DNA of 48,312 bases from Herpetosiphonaceae bacterium (GCA_036374795.1 DASUTC010000318.1:1-48312); one strand, 5' to 3'; counted from the first letter of the stretch, positions 9,432-17,391 are shown. Made by a program: numbers and translations. Notes: generated from the letters alone by a model not told the origin.

Positions 9432-9872
9432 ATGTTCAAGGGATCGTCGCAGCGCGCGAAGATGACTCCGCGCGAGCTGCTCGACCGGCTTTACCTGCGT
9501 GTGCTGGGATTTACCTATCAGGTGTTGGGCGACGCTGAGCTGGCAGCCCAGGCGACCGAAAGCGTGTTTGTCAGGCGCGATCCGCCGATGGATGATCTCG
9601 CGGTCTGGACGGCGGCTATCGCTACGGTGCGCGGCTATGTCGCACGCGGATTCGTGGTACGTCCGCTGGCGCCGCAGAGCCATAGCTGGCAGGCGGCGCT
9701 GCTGCGACAACTGGCGGAACTGCCGCCGATGGAGCGCGCGCTGCTGCTTTTGCGGTATCATGAAGGCTTGGAGACAACCGAGCTGGCGCAGATCTTGGGG
9801 ATTCCTGAGCGCGACGTGCGCAAGCAGGTTGCGACCGCTCGCGGGCGGCTGCTCGATCTCTCGCAGAAATGA
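9432..9872 (+). CDS. Degenerate ECF-type RNA polymerase sigma factor
   Basis: 146 residues from the ATG at 9432 (GGAGGAAG upstream). The C-terminal third is a sigma-70 region 4 helix-turn-helix: ERALLLLRYHEGLETTELA followed by the recognition helix region IPERDVRKQVATARGRLLDL. The N-terminal half aligns loosely to region 2, but the strongly conserved -10-recognition and core-binding motif is barely recognisable, and the protein is shorter than the usual 170-200 residues. It overlaps the next gene, a zinc-finger anti-sigma, by four bases, as ECF sigma/anti-sigma pairs do. It may be a divergent active sigma factor or a reduced one. Confidence 0.7.
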   Translation: MFKGSSQRAKMTPRELLDRLYLRVLGFTYQVLGDAELAAQATESVFVRRDPPMDDLAVWTAAIATVRGYVARGFVVRPLAPQSHSWQAALLRQLAELPPMERALLLLRYHEGLETTELAQILGIPERDVRKQVATARGRLLDLSQK

Positions 9873-10207
9873 TGATAGATTGCACGGATCTCGAACCATT
9901 CTTGTCCGACTACGCCGATGGCATTGCCGACGAGCGCACGCGGCGGATCGTCGAGCGGCATGTGCAGCTCTGTAGCCGCTGCCAGCAGCGCGTGCAGGCC
10001 GCGCATCAAGTCGCGCAGCAATTGCGGCGGCTGCCGCTACTCCCCGCAGGCATGTCGAGCCGGGTCGCGCGCTTTCGGCGGCGGCTCGAACAGCGCGCCA
10101 TGCACCGCCCGCACCGTCTTGAGGACTATCCGTTTTTCGTCTCGGCGCTGCTGGCGTCCGTGCTGATTCTGGGCATCCTGCTGACGTTCTTTTACCTGGG
10201 CATCTGA
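9869..10207 (+). CDS. Small membrane anti-sigma factor with zf-HC2 zinc finger
   Basis: 112 residues. The N-terminal HxxxCxxC motif (ERHVQLCSRCQQ) is the zinc-binding anti-sigma (ZAS) signature. One C-terminal transmembrane helix (about residues 91-110) ends almost at the C-terminus, so there is no extracytoplasmic sensor domain. It is translated with the upstream sigma factor (ATGATGA overlap) and probably holds it at the membrane. With no periplasmic part, release would need a partner protein, membrane cue or zinc/redox change. Confidence 0.78.
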   Translation: MMIDCTDLEPFLSDYADGIADERTRRIVERHVQLCSRCQQRVQAAHQVAQQLRRLPLLPAGMSSRVARFRRRLEQRAMHRPHRLEDYPFFVSALLASVLILGILLTFFYLGI

Positions 10208-10215
10208 GCCGCCCG

Positions 10216-10461
10216 CTAGTCGCTCCGGTTGCGCCGCTCGCCGACGACAGGCTGCTCGTCGCCGCGCAGCAGGCGCACAATCTCGTCGTCGCGCCGCCGG
10301 TTGGCCTGCCGTTCGTTGAGCGAGGCCATGCGCCGCTCCAGATCTTCCTCTTCCTCGCTGATATTGACCCTGGCTTCCCAGTAGCGGCGAATCGCAAGAA
10401 ACACAAACACCAGCATCCCGGCTACGATTGCGAACAAAATATGCAGCATTTCCTGGCTCAT
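10216..10461 (-). CDS. Small single-pass membrane protein
   Basis: 81 residues: one transmembrane helix (about residues 6-23, LHILFAIVAGMLVFVFLAI), then an acidic-basic cytoplasmic tail likely to form a coiled coil (EEEEDLERRMASLNERQ). No family recognised. It converges on the anti-sigma gene, with the stop codons eight bases apart. The ATG at 10461 has AAGGA about ten bases upstream. Confidence 0.6.
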   Translation of the reverse strand: MSQEMLHILFAIVAGMLVFVFLAIRRYWEARVNISEEEEDLERRMASLNERQANRRRDDEIVRLLRGDEQPVVGERRNRSD

Positions 10462-10560
10462 GGTAGGCCATCCTTCATCGCTATCGCCGACGAGATTCGT
10501 CGATTGTACGCTAGAAATGTACCATAGTTCGCCAGGCAGAGGCGACGCTGTGTGGTGATG

Positions 10561-10827
10561 TTACAGCAGGTTGAGATAGCGGAGGAAACGGAAGAGCGGT
10601 TTGCGGCGTTGATCGATCCGCTCGTGGATCAGGAGTAGATGCTGCGCGTTACCACGAACGGTCGCGTAGCGGCGCTCGATACGTGTCCACGCGGCGCGCT
10701 GCGGATCATGGATACCTGGAGCCGTTGATTCTTTGCGCGCATGAGCTTCCAGAGCTGCCGCACGCCGAATAATATCGGCAAGCTGCGCGCGATACTCCGC
10801 CCCGTTTCTTTGATAGCCTTCAACCAC
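10561..10827 (-). CDS. Small hypothetical protein, 88 residues, GTG start
   Basis: Charged, mostly helical sequence with a basic C-terminus (DQRRKPLFRFLRYLNLL). I recognise no family. The GTG start at 10827 follows GAGGTAG at some distance. A second frame from a TTG at 10823 covers the same place but looks less protein-like. Moderate support only. Confidence 0.4.
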   Translation of the reverse strand: MVEGYQRNGAEYRAQLADIIRRAAALEAHARKESTAPGIHDPQRAAWTRIERRYATVRGNAQHLLLIHERIDQRRKPLFRFLRYLNLL

Positions 10828-10962
10828 TATTAACTACTACCTCGCACGTTAAAGCAAGCATAGTATAACCTAAACAGGGGCCAGAGTGAAGGGATTAAAC
10901 CGACATTTTACTTACTTGCTCTCATGCTGACCTATTTTATCACTACGATGAATAGTAATCAC

Positions 10963-11070
10963 GTTGGACACAGCAACACGGACGATCAATGTACGCCTAT
11001 AGTTTCGTGTTGGATGCAGCAACGCGGACGATCAATGGACGCTTATCGTTTCGTTTTGGATGCGGCGAGG
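10963..11070. repeat. Degenerate 46-bp direct repeats
   Basis: Copies start at 10963, 11009 and 11055 (partial). The shared core is GTTGGA-n-CAGCAAC-n-CGGACGATCAATG followed by a TATAGTTTCG/TATCGTTTCG tail. The period is 46, not a multiple of three, and no protein frame is conserved. They lie in the 282-base AT-richer gap between the 88-residue gene and tRNA-Val, just past the tRNA terminator. Apart from them I see nothing in 10828-11073. Confidence 0.7.
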
Positions 11071-11074
11071 AACA

Positions 11075-11107
11075 AAAAAGCAGCACTCCCATCAAGGAGT
11101 GCTGCTG
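11075..11107 (-). terminator. Intrinsic terminator of tRNA-Val
   Basis: On the minus strand AGCAGCACTCC pairs with GGAGTGCTGCT, followed by TTTTTT. It begins directly at the encoded CCA end of the tRNA. Confidence 0.9.
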
Positions 11108-11109
11108 GC

Positions 11110-11186
11110 TGGTGGGCGATACTGGGCTCGAACCAGTGACCTCTGCCGTGTGAAGGCAGCGCTCTAGCCAACTGAGCTAATCGCCC
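11110..11186 (-). tRNA. tRNA-Val (anticodon CAC)
   Basis: A complete cloverleaf on the minus strand: acceptor GGGCGAT/ATCGCCC, D arm GCTC...GAGC, anticodon stem CTGCC/GGCAG with loop TTCACAC (anticodon CAC, reads GTG), T arm ACTGG-TTCGAGC-CCAGT, discriminator A, and CCA encoded in the gene. Single tRNA, not in a cluster. Confidence 0.97.
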
Positions 11187-11199
11187 TCGCGTGGCAGGC

Positions 11200-11228
11200 A
11201 GTATACCATGCAAACCGGTTTGACGCAA
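11200..11228 (-). promoter_or_regulatory. Promoter of tRNA-Val with a 12-bp palindrome as spacer core
   Basis: On the minus strand TTGCGT (11223-11228) and TATACT (11200-11205) are separated by 17 bp. The palindrome CAAACCGGTTTG (11211-11222) fills the spacer next to the -35 box. Confidence 0.65.
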
Positions 11229-11289
11229 GCGGATCGAGTGGATTTTTTGTGGCTGCGGCTACCGTCACAGGCGCTTTTGGGGCAGGCCC

Positions 11290-12507
11290 TCACCCACGCA
11301 GCACAGCGCTCAGCGGCGCTTGCAGCGTCGGCGGCTCCGTCCGATCGATCGTGACCTCCGGCGTGCGATGCCAGTCGGCACAGGCTTGCAGCGCCCGCGC
11401 CAGGTCGGCCACCAGGGACTCGTCGGGCGGCACGTCGGGCTCAAGATACAGCGCCTTGACGCGAAACACGCCCGCTTTGCGCTCGGCCTTGGCGTCGAGC
11501 CGCCCGACGAGCGTGCCGCGACGCAGAATCGGCAGCGTGAAGTAGCCGTAGCGTCGCTTGGGCGCGGGCACGTAGCATTCCAGCGTGTAGTCGAAGCCCC
11601 ACAGCGCGCGGGTCCGCTCACGATCCCAGATCAGGCTGTCGAAGGGCGAGAGCAGCGTGGTATGCTCCGGCGCGGGCAGGCCGCCACAGTAGCGCTCCCA
11701 GGCGCTGCGATGGACGTAGGCTGGCATCGGCCAATCGGCGACCTGCACCCGCTCGGCCAGACCTTCCGCGACAAACGCCTCTAGAGTCTCGCTCAATCCG
11801 GTCTGCCTCTGGCGGAAATAGTCGGCAAGCTGACGAACCGTTGCCAGGCCCATCGCCCGGAGCGCAATCTCGGCCAGGCATCGCCGTCGCTCGTCCTCAG
11901 ACGGCATCTGCGCATCGTCCCAATCGGGCAGCAGCCGCTCGCGCAGCTCGTAGCGCCGGTGGAAGTTGACCCGCCGCTCGATCATCAGCTCGCCAGCGCT
12001 CCAGAGCGAGTCGAGCGCGCGCTTGGCTGGCTTCCACTCCCACCAGCCGCCGCGATGATCCGGCGGTGCCTCAAAGTGCGCAGCGCCAAGCGGACCACGC
12101 GCCCGGATCTCGGCCAGCACATGCGCCAGCACATCGGCGTTCTCGGATTGCCACTCCGCCCACCAGCCCCGGTCGCCATTGGCATAGGCCAGCATCCGGC
12201 TGCGGAAAAGCGGCCAGTGCTCGATCGGGATAATACTGGCGGCATGCGCCCAATATTCAAAGACCTGCCGGTCGGGATAGAGCAGCTCGTCCAGCCAGGC
12301 CGGATCGTAAGCGCCCAGGCGACTCCACAGCACGAGGTAGGGGCTGCGCGCCACCACATGAATCGTGTCGATCTGAATACAGCCAAGCTGCCGGACGAGC
12401 GCCAGCACATCGGCTTTGCTTGCGGGCGCGGCTGGCTGGCGATCCAGCGCCTGGGCAGCCACCGCGATCCGCTGCGCCTCGGTCAGCGTCAGGTGTGTTG
12501 TGGACAT
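11290..12507 (-). CDS. Winged-helix DNA glycosylase of the AlkX/YcaQ (HTH_42) family
   Basis: 405 residues. The family (AlkZ, AlkX/YcaQ) unhooks DNA interstrand crosslinks and removes bulky alkylated bases. The catalytic motif is seen as Q-I-D in LGCIQIDTIHVVARSPYLVLWSRLG, the QxD form typical of the AlkX/YcaQ branch rather than QxQ of AlkZ. Downstream are WWEWKPAKRALD and the conserved LLSPFDSLIWDRER, then FGFDYTLECYVPAPKRRYGYF-like strands. The frame is open upstream to 12633, but AGGAG just before the ATG at 12507 (MSTTHLTLT) fixes the start. It appears to be monocistronic. Confidence 0.85.
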   Translation of the reverse strand: MSTTHLTLTEAQRIAVAAQALDRQPAAPASKADVLALVRQLGCIQIDTIHVVARSPYLVLWSRLGAYDPAWLDELLYPDRQVFEYWAHAASIIPIEHWPLFRSRMLAYANGDRGWWAEWQSENADVLAHVLAEIRARGPLGAAHFEAPPDHRGGWWEWKPAKRALDSLWSAGELMIERRVNFHRRYELRERLLPDWDDAQMPSEDERRRCLAEIALRAMGLATVRQLADYFRQRQTGLSETLEAFVAEGLAERVQVADWPMPAYVHRSAWERYCGGLPAPEHTTLLSPFDSLIWDRERTRALWGFDYTLECYVPAPKRRYGYFTLPILRRGTLVGRLDAKAERKAGVFRVKALYLEPDVPPDESLVADLARALQACADWHRTPEVTIDRTEPPTLQAPLSAVLRG

Positions 12508-12592
12508 CACGCTCCTGTTCATCTCTTCGTTGTACCTCAGGCGTGTGACAGCTACGGTCGCATCGGCGGTCGATCGGGCCGCCGCGATTTTC

Positions 12593-12820
12593 CTACTTCG
12601 AGGCCGTCGCCCGCAGCACGTTGCCGTCGGCATCCAGCGTCACCCGCACGATCCGCTCGATCGTCCGCCCATCCTGCGTCACCTGTGTGCGCCGGGCCGT
12701 TACGATATACTTGCCTGCGACGGGCGAGGGCGCGCCTGAGCAGCGCATACCCTGCATCTCTGGGAAGCGCTCGCGCACATATCGGCGTGCGGCCTCGACC
12801 ACCGCGCGCGGAGCAGCCAT
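12593..12820 (-). CDS. Small hypothetical protein, 75 residues
   Basis: Starts MAAPRAVVEAARRYVRERF at the ATG at 12820, set by a perfect AGGAGG. It has a short helical N-terminus and a beta-rich C-terminus (KYIVTARRTQVTQDGRTI, RIVRVTLDADGNVLRA). No family recognised. It is upstream of and co-oriented with the DNA glycosylase, 85 bases apart. A GAACAAA array in the opposite sense sits just before it. Confidence 0.6.
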   Translation of the reverse strand: MAAPRAVVEAARRYVRERFPEMQGMRCSGAPSPVAGKYIVTARRTQVTQDGRTIERIVRVTLDADGNVLRATASK

Positions 12821-12833
12821 GTAGAACCTCCTG

Positions 12834-12869
12834 AGAAGAACAAAGAACAAAAGAACAACGGAACAAAAC
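12834..12869 (+). repeat. Short GAACAAA heptamer array
   Basis: GAACAAA, GAACAAAA, GAACAAC, GGAACAAAACTTAACTT: the first repeat type only, reading on the plus strand and so antisense to the adjacent minus-strand gene that starts 14 bases away. Confidence 0.65.
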
Positions 12870-12984
12870 TTAACTTCCTTGCGTGCCCAAGACGCGGATA
12901 CTATACCATTATCGTCGGATCACGATGGCTGTGGGAGCGGCGCGGAAGCGATCGAGGAGAGCTTGCAGATCGTCGCCGTTGGAT

Positions 12985-13013
12985 TTGACAATTTAGAATA
13001 GAGGTTCTAACGT
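12985..13013 (+). promoter_or_regulatory. Possible promoter of the VOC gene
   Basis: A perfect TTGACA (12985-12990) with TAACGT (13008-13013) at 17 bp. The -10 match is poor; TATAAA at 13013 is too far away. Confidence 0.35.
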
Positions 13014-13088
13014 ATAAAGCTAGCAGAGAGCGGTAAGAAGGGATGGCATTGGTATGAGTCGACCACAGCATCATCGGAGGAAAGCACC

Positions 13089-13499
13089 GTGCAAAGCCAC
13101 TTCTCGCACATCCAGTTCAACGTCCAGCCAGCAAACATGCCGTTCTACAAAGACTTGATGGCCTTCTTGGGCTGGCATGCCATCGTCGACAACGAGGGAA
13201 TGCTTGGTGTAGCCGACAAGCGCGTCGGCAGCCTCTGGTTCATCGGCCAGGTCAAGCCCGTCAGCAACGACTACGACGGGCCGGGGATGAACCACCTGGG
13301 CCTCGGCGTGGCATCGCAGGCCGATGTCGATGCAGTTGCAGACTACCTCAGGGAGCGAGGCGTGGAGCTGCTCTTTGAGACGCCACGGCACCGCGCGGAG
13401 TTTTCCCGAAGCGAGGAGCACACCTACTATCAGGTGATGTTCGAGTCGCCCGATCGTATCCTGCTGGAAGTCGTGTACATCGGGCCGAAGTCGGCATAA
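13089..13499 (+). CDS. VOC-family (glyoxalase/dioxygenase fold) protein
   Basis: 136 residues with the beta-alpha-beta-beta-beta vicinal oxygen chelate fold. Metal-ligand candidates are H near the N-terminus (SHIQFNVQ), H in MNHLGLGV and E in ILLEVVYIG. Such proteins include glyoxalase I, extradiol dioxygenases and fosfomycin/bleomycin resistance proteins; the sequence does not identify a substrate. GTG start with GGAGGAAAGCACC upstream. Monocistronic. Confidence 0.8.
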   Translation: MQSHFSHIQFNVQPANMPFYKDLMAFLGWHAIVDNEGMLGVADKRVGSLWFIGQVKPVSNDYDGPGMNHLGLGVASQADVDAVADYLRERGVELLFETPRHRAEFSRSEEHTYYQVMFESPDRILLEVVYIGPKSA

Positions 13500-13564
13500 G
13501 CGCTCTGCCGCGCTTCCAGCGTGATACGTGAGCGGTTACGTTGCGGCAGGTGACAGCGGCGCGG

Positions 13565-13588
13565 GCGAGGGGCGGCAATCCCCCTCGC
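13565..13588. terminator. Hairpin after the VOC gene
   Basis: GCGAGGGG (13565-13572) pairs with CCCCTCGC (13581-13588); only a short T stretch follows. It is a probable weak terminator. Confidence 0.4.
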
Positions 13589-13640
13589 ATCACGTTTGGA
13601 TCAAGGATGATGCTTAGGATACAGTGTCCGAACGGTCGAA

Positions 13641-14027
13641 TCAGCCAAGCACGGTGACAGGATAGAGCGGAAATGTAGCATCAACACTAATGACTGGCAT
13701 ACCCTCTACCAACGCTTGGGCAATAATGAGACGATCGAATGGATCTTTGTGATGTGGTAGAAGATATTGTAGCGCGAGTACATGCGCTAACTGCACAGGG
13801 AGTAGCTCAAGATTATTGATCAATTGCTGACTTTCAATGATATCAGACAAAGGGCGATCGAGATTCAGCTTGCCAAGCTGCGACTTGATCTGCATCTCCC
13901 ATACGCTTGCAACACTCAAAATTAACGTATGACTCTGATCTTGGCATAGTGCAAGCACTTGTGGTGATAGCTTCTGTGGCTCACTGTCCCACTAGATGAA
14001 AATTTGCGTGTCGAGCACTAATCTCAC
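13641..14027 (-). pseudogene. PIN-domain toxin (VapC-like) broken by an amber codon
   Basis: The full frame starts at the GTG at 14027, overlapping the antitoxin stop, and reads RLVLDTQIFI, then TAG at 13994-13992, then WDSEPQKLSPQVLALCQ and on to a normal PIN C-terminus ending YPVTVLG (128 codons). The first catalytic Asp lies in the RLVLDTQIF peptide before the stop; the later PIN motifs (SVASVWEMQIK, HKDPFDRLIIAQA, SVDATF) lie after it. PIN toxins usually have Trp (TGG) at or next to this place (DTHIFLWW), so one G-to-A change in TGG explains the TAG. Either the toxin is dead or it is made only by read-through. Base composition is AT-richer than the neighbours. Confidence 0.82.
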
Positions 14028-14260
14028 GCGGCACCCATCCAGAACTCGTCGGGTAGCGGCTCATCAAAATCAGGATGCATCTGCATGGCTCCTTGATGAA
14101 GACCTGCGACGCGAGGTTTACCAGGCGGCGTAAACGGAACCAGACGAGCAAGCGGCCTGTTTCCTTCAGCAATAATCACTTCGTTGCCTTGCTGCGCTAA
14201 AGTAAGCAGCTCAGCAAGCTGATGTTGTGCTTCCTGCACATCAACCGTTTTCGTGCTCAT
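14024..14260 (-). CDS. Phd/YefM-family antitoxin
   Basis: 78 residues from the ATG at 14260 (GGAGG upstream). MSTKTVDVQEAQHQLAELL and the NEVIIAEGNRPLARLVP segment are the Phd/YefM DNA-binding fold; the C-terminal tail (HPDFDEPLPDEFWMGAA) is the toxin-binding part. It normally neutralises the PIN toxin and represses the operon. It is intact while the toxin gene carries a nonsense codon, so it may be relict or protect against related toxins elsewhere. Confidence 0.85.
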   Translation of the reverse strand: MSTKTVDVQEAQHQLAELLTLAQQGNEVIIAEGNRPLARLVPFTPPGKPRVAGLHQGAMQMHPDFDEPLPDEFWMGAA

Positions 14261-14404
14261 CGATGATCCTCCCACGAGCATACTTAATTCTAGTACACAA
14301 ATGGAAAGAGTGAAAGTAGGGGTTGAGCATAGGGCGAATGCCTAAGAGCAGCTAGATAGCGCATAATCCGCAGCCTGCGCTGCACGCCATCGGAAAGCGG
14401 TTTC

Positions 14405-14421
14405 CGTGGTACGATACCACG
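14405..14421 (+). other. Stem-loop in the glpD leader
   Basis: CGTGGTA-CGA-TACCACG lies between a -10-like CATAAT (14362-14367) and the glpD start. It could be a repressor operator or mRNA hairpin; no regulator is identified. Confidence 0.4.
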
Positions 14422-14452
14422 CAGATGCAAACGTGTAGCAGGTAGGACGCAC

Positions 14453-16180
14453 ATGAGCGAGACGCGCGAGCGACAACTGGCACGGGTAGAGCAGATCAAC
14501 TGGGATGTGATCGTGATCGGCGGCGGGATCAACGGGGCGGGCATTGCGCGCGACGCGGCGCTACGCGGGCTGCGCACGCTGGTCGTCGAGCGCGGCGACT
14601 GGGGCGGCGGCACCACGAGCTGGTCGACACGGCTGATCCACGGCGGTCTGCGCTACCTGGAGTACGCCGAGATCCCGCTGGTGCGCGAGTCGCTGCGTGA
14701 GCGCGAGATCCTGCTGCGGATCGCGCCGCATCTGGTCGAGCCGCTGGCCTTTGTGCTGCCGGTCTACGCCGGAAACAACTTCCACGCGATCCCGATCCTG
14801 CGCGGCCTGCGCTACAGCCTGCCTGATATGTACCTCGCGATGCTGGGCTACGACATCCTCTCCTTCGATAAAAGCCTCCCGCGCTACAAACTTTACAGCA
14901 GCGCCAGGCTGCGCGAGGTCGAGCCGGGCTTATCGCCCAGCGGCCTGCGCGGTGGTGCGATCTACTACGACGGTCAGGTGACGTATCCCGAACGACTGTG
15001 CCTTGAGTCGGTGCTGGATGCTGTGGCGCACGGCGCGGTAGCGCTCAACTACGTCGCGGCGGGCGAGCTTCAGCACAGCGACGGACAGGTGCGCGGCGTC
15101 GAGCTGCACGACACGCTCTGCGGCACAAGCGTGACCGCGCGCGGCAGCACGATCATCAACTGCGCCGGGCCGTGGGTCGATCAGGCGCTCGGTGAGCTGG
15201 GCGTGACGACCAAACGGCAGATTGGCGGGACCAAAGGCTCGCATATCATCGTGCGTCCGTTTCCCGGCGCTCCCCGGCGCGCGCTCTACATCGCCGCGCG
15301 CGACGATCGGCGGCAATTCTTCATCGTGCCGTGGCAGGGCTTGTACCTGATCGGCACGACCGATACACACTTCGAGGGCGATCTCGGCGAGGTCCGCGCC
15401 ACCGCCGACGAGGTCGCATACCTGCTGCGCTCGACGAACCACACCATCCCCGACGCCAACCTGAGCGCCGACGACGTGCTCTACACCTACTCCGGCGTGC
15501 GTCCGCTGCCCTACGTCCATGCGGGAGAGGCGGGCGGCATCACCCGGCGGCATATTCTGTACGATCACGGCAGGCACGATGGCGTGTACGGGCTATTCTC
15601 GATCATCGGCGGCAAAATCACGACGTACCGCAGCCTGGCCGAGCACGCGGTCGACGCCGTATGTCGACGGCTGGGCGTTCGCGTGCGCTCACGAACCGCG
15701 ACTACGCCGCTGCCGGGCGCGGCCTGGGACAATCCAGAGGCGATCGTACGGGCGCATGGGCGGAATCTTGAGCAGCGCTATGGCCTGGACACTGCGACGA
15801 TCGAGCAGCTTGCGCAGATCTACGGCTCGCAGAGCGCGACGCTGCTGGCGCTGACGGATGAGCAGCCGGAGCTACGCCGCCGTCTGCCGACTGAGCAGCC
15901 GCTGATCGGCGCGCAGCTCGTCTATGCGATACAGCACGAGCAGGCACGATCGCTGACGGATGTGCTCTTCCGCCGCACCATGAGCGCCTATCGCGCCGGA
16001 CGTGGCCTGGAGATCGCCGACGCTGCCGCCGCGATCCTCGGCAGCCGGTTCGGCTGGAGCGCCGAGCGGATCGACCAAGAAGTTAAGCAGTATCATGCCA
16101 CGGTCGAGCGGCTGCTGCCACAGCCCCACCACGAGGCGGTGCTGCTCGAAGCGACCGAGCGCTCGTTGGTCGGGTTGTAG
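14453..16180 (+). CDS. glpD: Glycerol-3-phosphate dehydrogenase, FAD-dependent (aerobic)
   Basis: Oxidises sn-glycerol-3-phosphate to dihydroxyacetone phosphate at the membrane and passes electrons to quinone. 575 residues, full length. The FAD-binding Rossmann motif VIVIGGGINGAGIARDAALR lies at about residue 19. Further family blocks are GTTSWSTRLIHGGLRYLE, GTKGSHIIV, GLYLIGTTDTHFEGD and FSIIGGKITTYR, followed by the C-terminal DAO_C domain. ATG with AGGA upstream. No glpK or glpF is in the window, so it probably serves phospholipid turnover or glycerol use encoded elsewhere. Confidence 0.96.
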   Translation: MSETRERQLARVEQINWDVIVIGGGINGAGIARDAALRGLRTLVVERGDWGGGTTSWSTRLIHGGLRYLEYAEIPLVRESLREREILLRIAPHLVEPLAFVLPVYAGNNFHAIPILRGLRYSLPDMYLAMLGYDILSFDKSLPRYKLYSSARLREVEPGLSPSGLRGGAIYYDGQVTYPERLCLESVLDAVAHGAVALNYVAAGELQHSDGQVRGVELHDTLCGTSVTARGSTIINCAGPWVDQALGELGVTTKRQIGGTKGSHIIVRPFPGAPRRALYIAARDDRRQFFIVPWQGLYLIGTTDTHFEGDLGEVRATADEVAYLLRSTNHTIPDANLSADDVLYTYSGVRPLPYVHAGEAGGITRRHILYDHGRHDGVYGLFSIIGGKITTYRSLAEHAVDAVCRRLGVRVRSRTATTPLPGAAWDNPEAIVRAHGRNLEQRYGLDTATIEQLAQIYGSQSATLLALTDEQPELRRRLPTEQPLIGAQLVYAIQHEQARSLTDVLFRRTMSAYRAGRGLEIADAAAAILGSRFGWSAERIDQEVKQYHATVERLLPQPHHEAVLLEATERSLVGL

Positions 16181-16198
16181 CAGACAGGCACGGCGACC

Positions 16199-16229
16199 AA
16201 AAAAAGAGCGCGTGGATGTCCACGCGCTC
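16199..16229 (-). terminator. Terminator of the mrp-moaA transcript
   Basis: GAGCGCGTGGA (16206-16216) with TCCACGCGCTC (16219-16229); on the minus strand it is followed by TTTTTTT. It also separates the converging glpD. Confidence 0.88.
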
Positions 16230-16264
16230 CGATCGAGCGTGAATAGACACCAGACAGCTAGCTA

Positions 16265-17341
16265 TCAGCCGCCCAGCTCCGACATCCCGCGCAGCGTTGG
16301 CTTAACGCCCTCCGGCAGCCCGTGGCCCCAGGGCTTGAGCCAGACCGCCTGGCGGATCAGCGCCGCCAGATCCTTGTCGGACGCGCCGTTACGCAGCGCC
16401 GCGCGCAGATCAAGCTCGTTGTCGCGCAGCAGGCACAGATGCAGCTTGCCGTCGGCGGTCAGCCGCATCCGGTTGCAGGTCGAGCAGAACGGCTCGGTGA
16501 TCGACGAGATAAAGCCGAGCGTGCCCTGCGCCCCCGGAATGCGGTAGGTGCGCGCGGGATCGCTGCCGAACCAGCCCACGAACTCCAGCGGGCCGTATAC
16601 TCGCTCCAGCCGCGCGATGATCTCGCGCGTCGGGACCACGCTCTGCTCGGCCAGATCGCCCACGCCCGCCAGCGGCATCATCTCGATAAACCGCAGTTGC
16701 CAGGGTCGATCGACCGTCAGCCGCGCAATATCGGCGACCTCGTCGTCGTTCAGGCCGCGCACCACCACCGCGTTCAGCTTCATCGGCTGGAACCCGACGC
16801 GCTCCGCCGCCTCGATGCCGGCCCAGACACGGGCAAAATCACCGCCGCGCGTCATCTGGCGAAACTTTTCGGGCTTGAGCGAATCGATCGAGATATTGAC
16901 GCGAGTCAGACCGGCCTCGCGCAGCGGCTCCGCCATCTCCGCCAGCCGCAGCCCATTGGTCGTCATTGAGATCTCGCGAATACCGGGCGTGGCCCCAATG
17001 CCGCGCATGATCTCGATAATATTCCGGCGCAGCGTCGGCTCGCCGCCGGTCAGGCGAATCTTCTCGAAGCCGACGGATGCCGCCGCCCCAACGACGCGCA
17101 CCAGCTCGGCGTCGGTGAGCAACTGATCGCGGGGCGCGAAGTGCGCGCCGTGCTCCGGCATGCAGTACAGACAGCGAAAGTTGCAGCGGTCGGTAAGCGA
17201 GATGCGCAGGTAGTTGATCCGCCGCTTGAACGAATCCAGCGCAGGGCCACCCTGTCGGTAGAACTCCTCCGGCGCTGGAATATACGTCTCGGTCTGCGGC
17301 TCGTCGGAGCGCAGATCGCTCAGTGGAATAAACATACTCAT
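16265..17341 (-). CDS. moaA: GTP 3',8-cyclase (molybdenum cofactor biosynthesis)
   Basis: Radical-SAM enzyme that rearranges GTP in the first step of molybdopterin synthesis. 358 residues. The SAM cluster is in CNFRCLYC (Cx3Cx2C, about residue 53). The C-terminal cluster is in CSTCNRMRLTADGKLHLC (Cx2Cx13C). The essential double-glycine C-terminus is present (SELGG). No moaC, moaD or mogA is visible. It lies 50 bases downstream of mrp, in what is probably one transcript. The Fe-S carrier Mrp next to a two-cluster enzyme is a sensible pairing. Confidence 0.96.
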   Translation of the reverse strand: MSMFIPLSDLRSDEPQTETYIPAPEEFYRQGGPALDSFKRRINYLRISLTDRCNFRCLYCMPEHGAHFAPRDQLLTDAELVRVVGAAASVGFEKIRLTGGEPTLRRNIIEIMRGIGATPGIREISMTTNGLRLAEMAEPLREAGLTRVNISIDSLKPEKFRQMTRGGDFARVWAGIEAAERVGFQPMKLNAVVVRGLNDDEVADIARLTVDRPWQLRFIEMMPLAGVGDLAEQSVVPTREIIARLERVYGPLEFVGWFGSDPARTYRIPGAQGTLGFISSITEPFCSTCNRMRLTADGKLHLCLLRDNELDLRAALRNGASDKDLAALIRQAVWLKPWGHGLPEGVKPTLRGMSELGG

Positions 17342-17391
17342 ACGCGCGTCACTTCTCGCGAAGGAATGCGCCGCCCCGGCCTATCGACGGA

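Noticed and set aside
8955-10406. Minus-strand frame of 483 codons across prs and the sigma factor
   Set aside because: It lies opposite several well-supported genes and has no domain features.
10924-11139. 71-codon frame over the 46-bp repeats and tRNA-Val terminator
   Set aside because: It consists of repeat and tRNA antisense sequence; the period of 46 does not keep frame.
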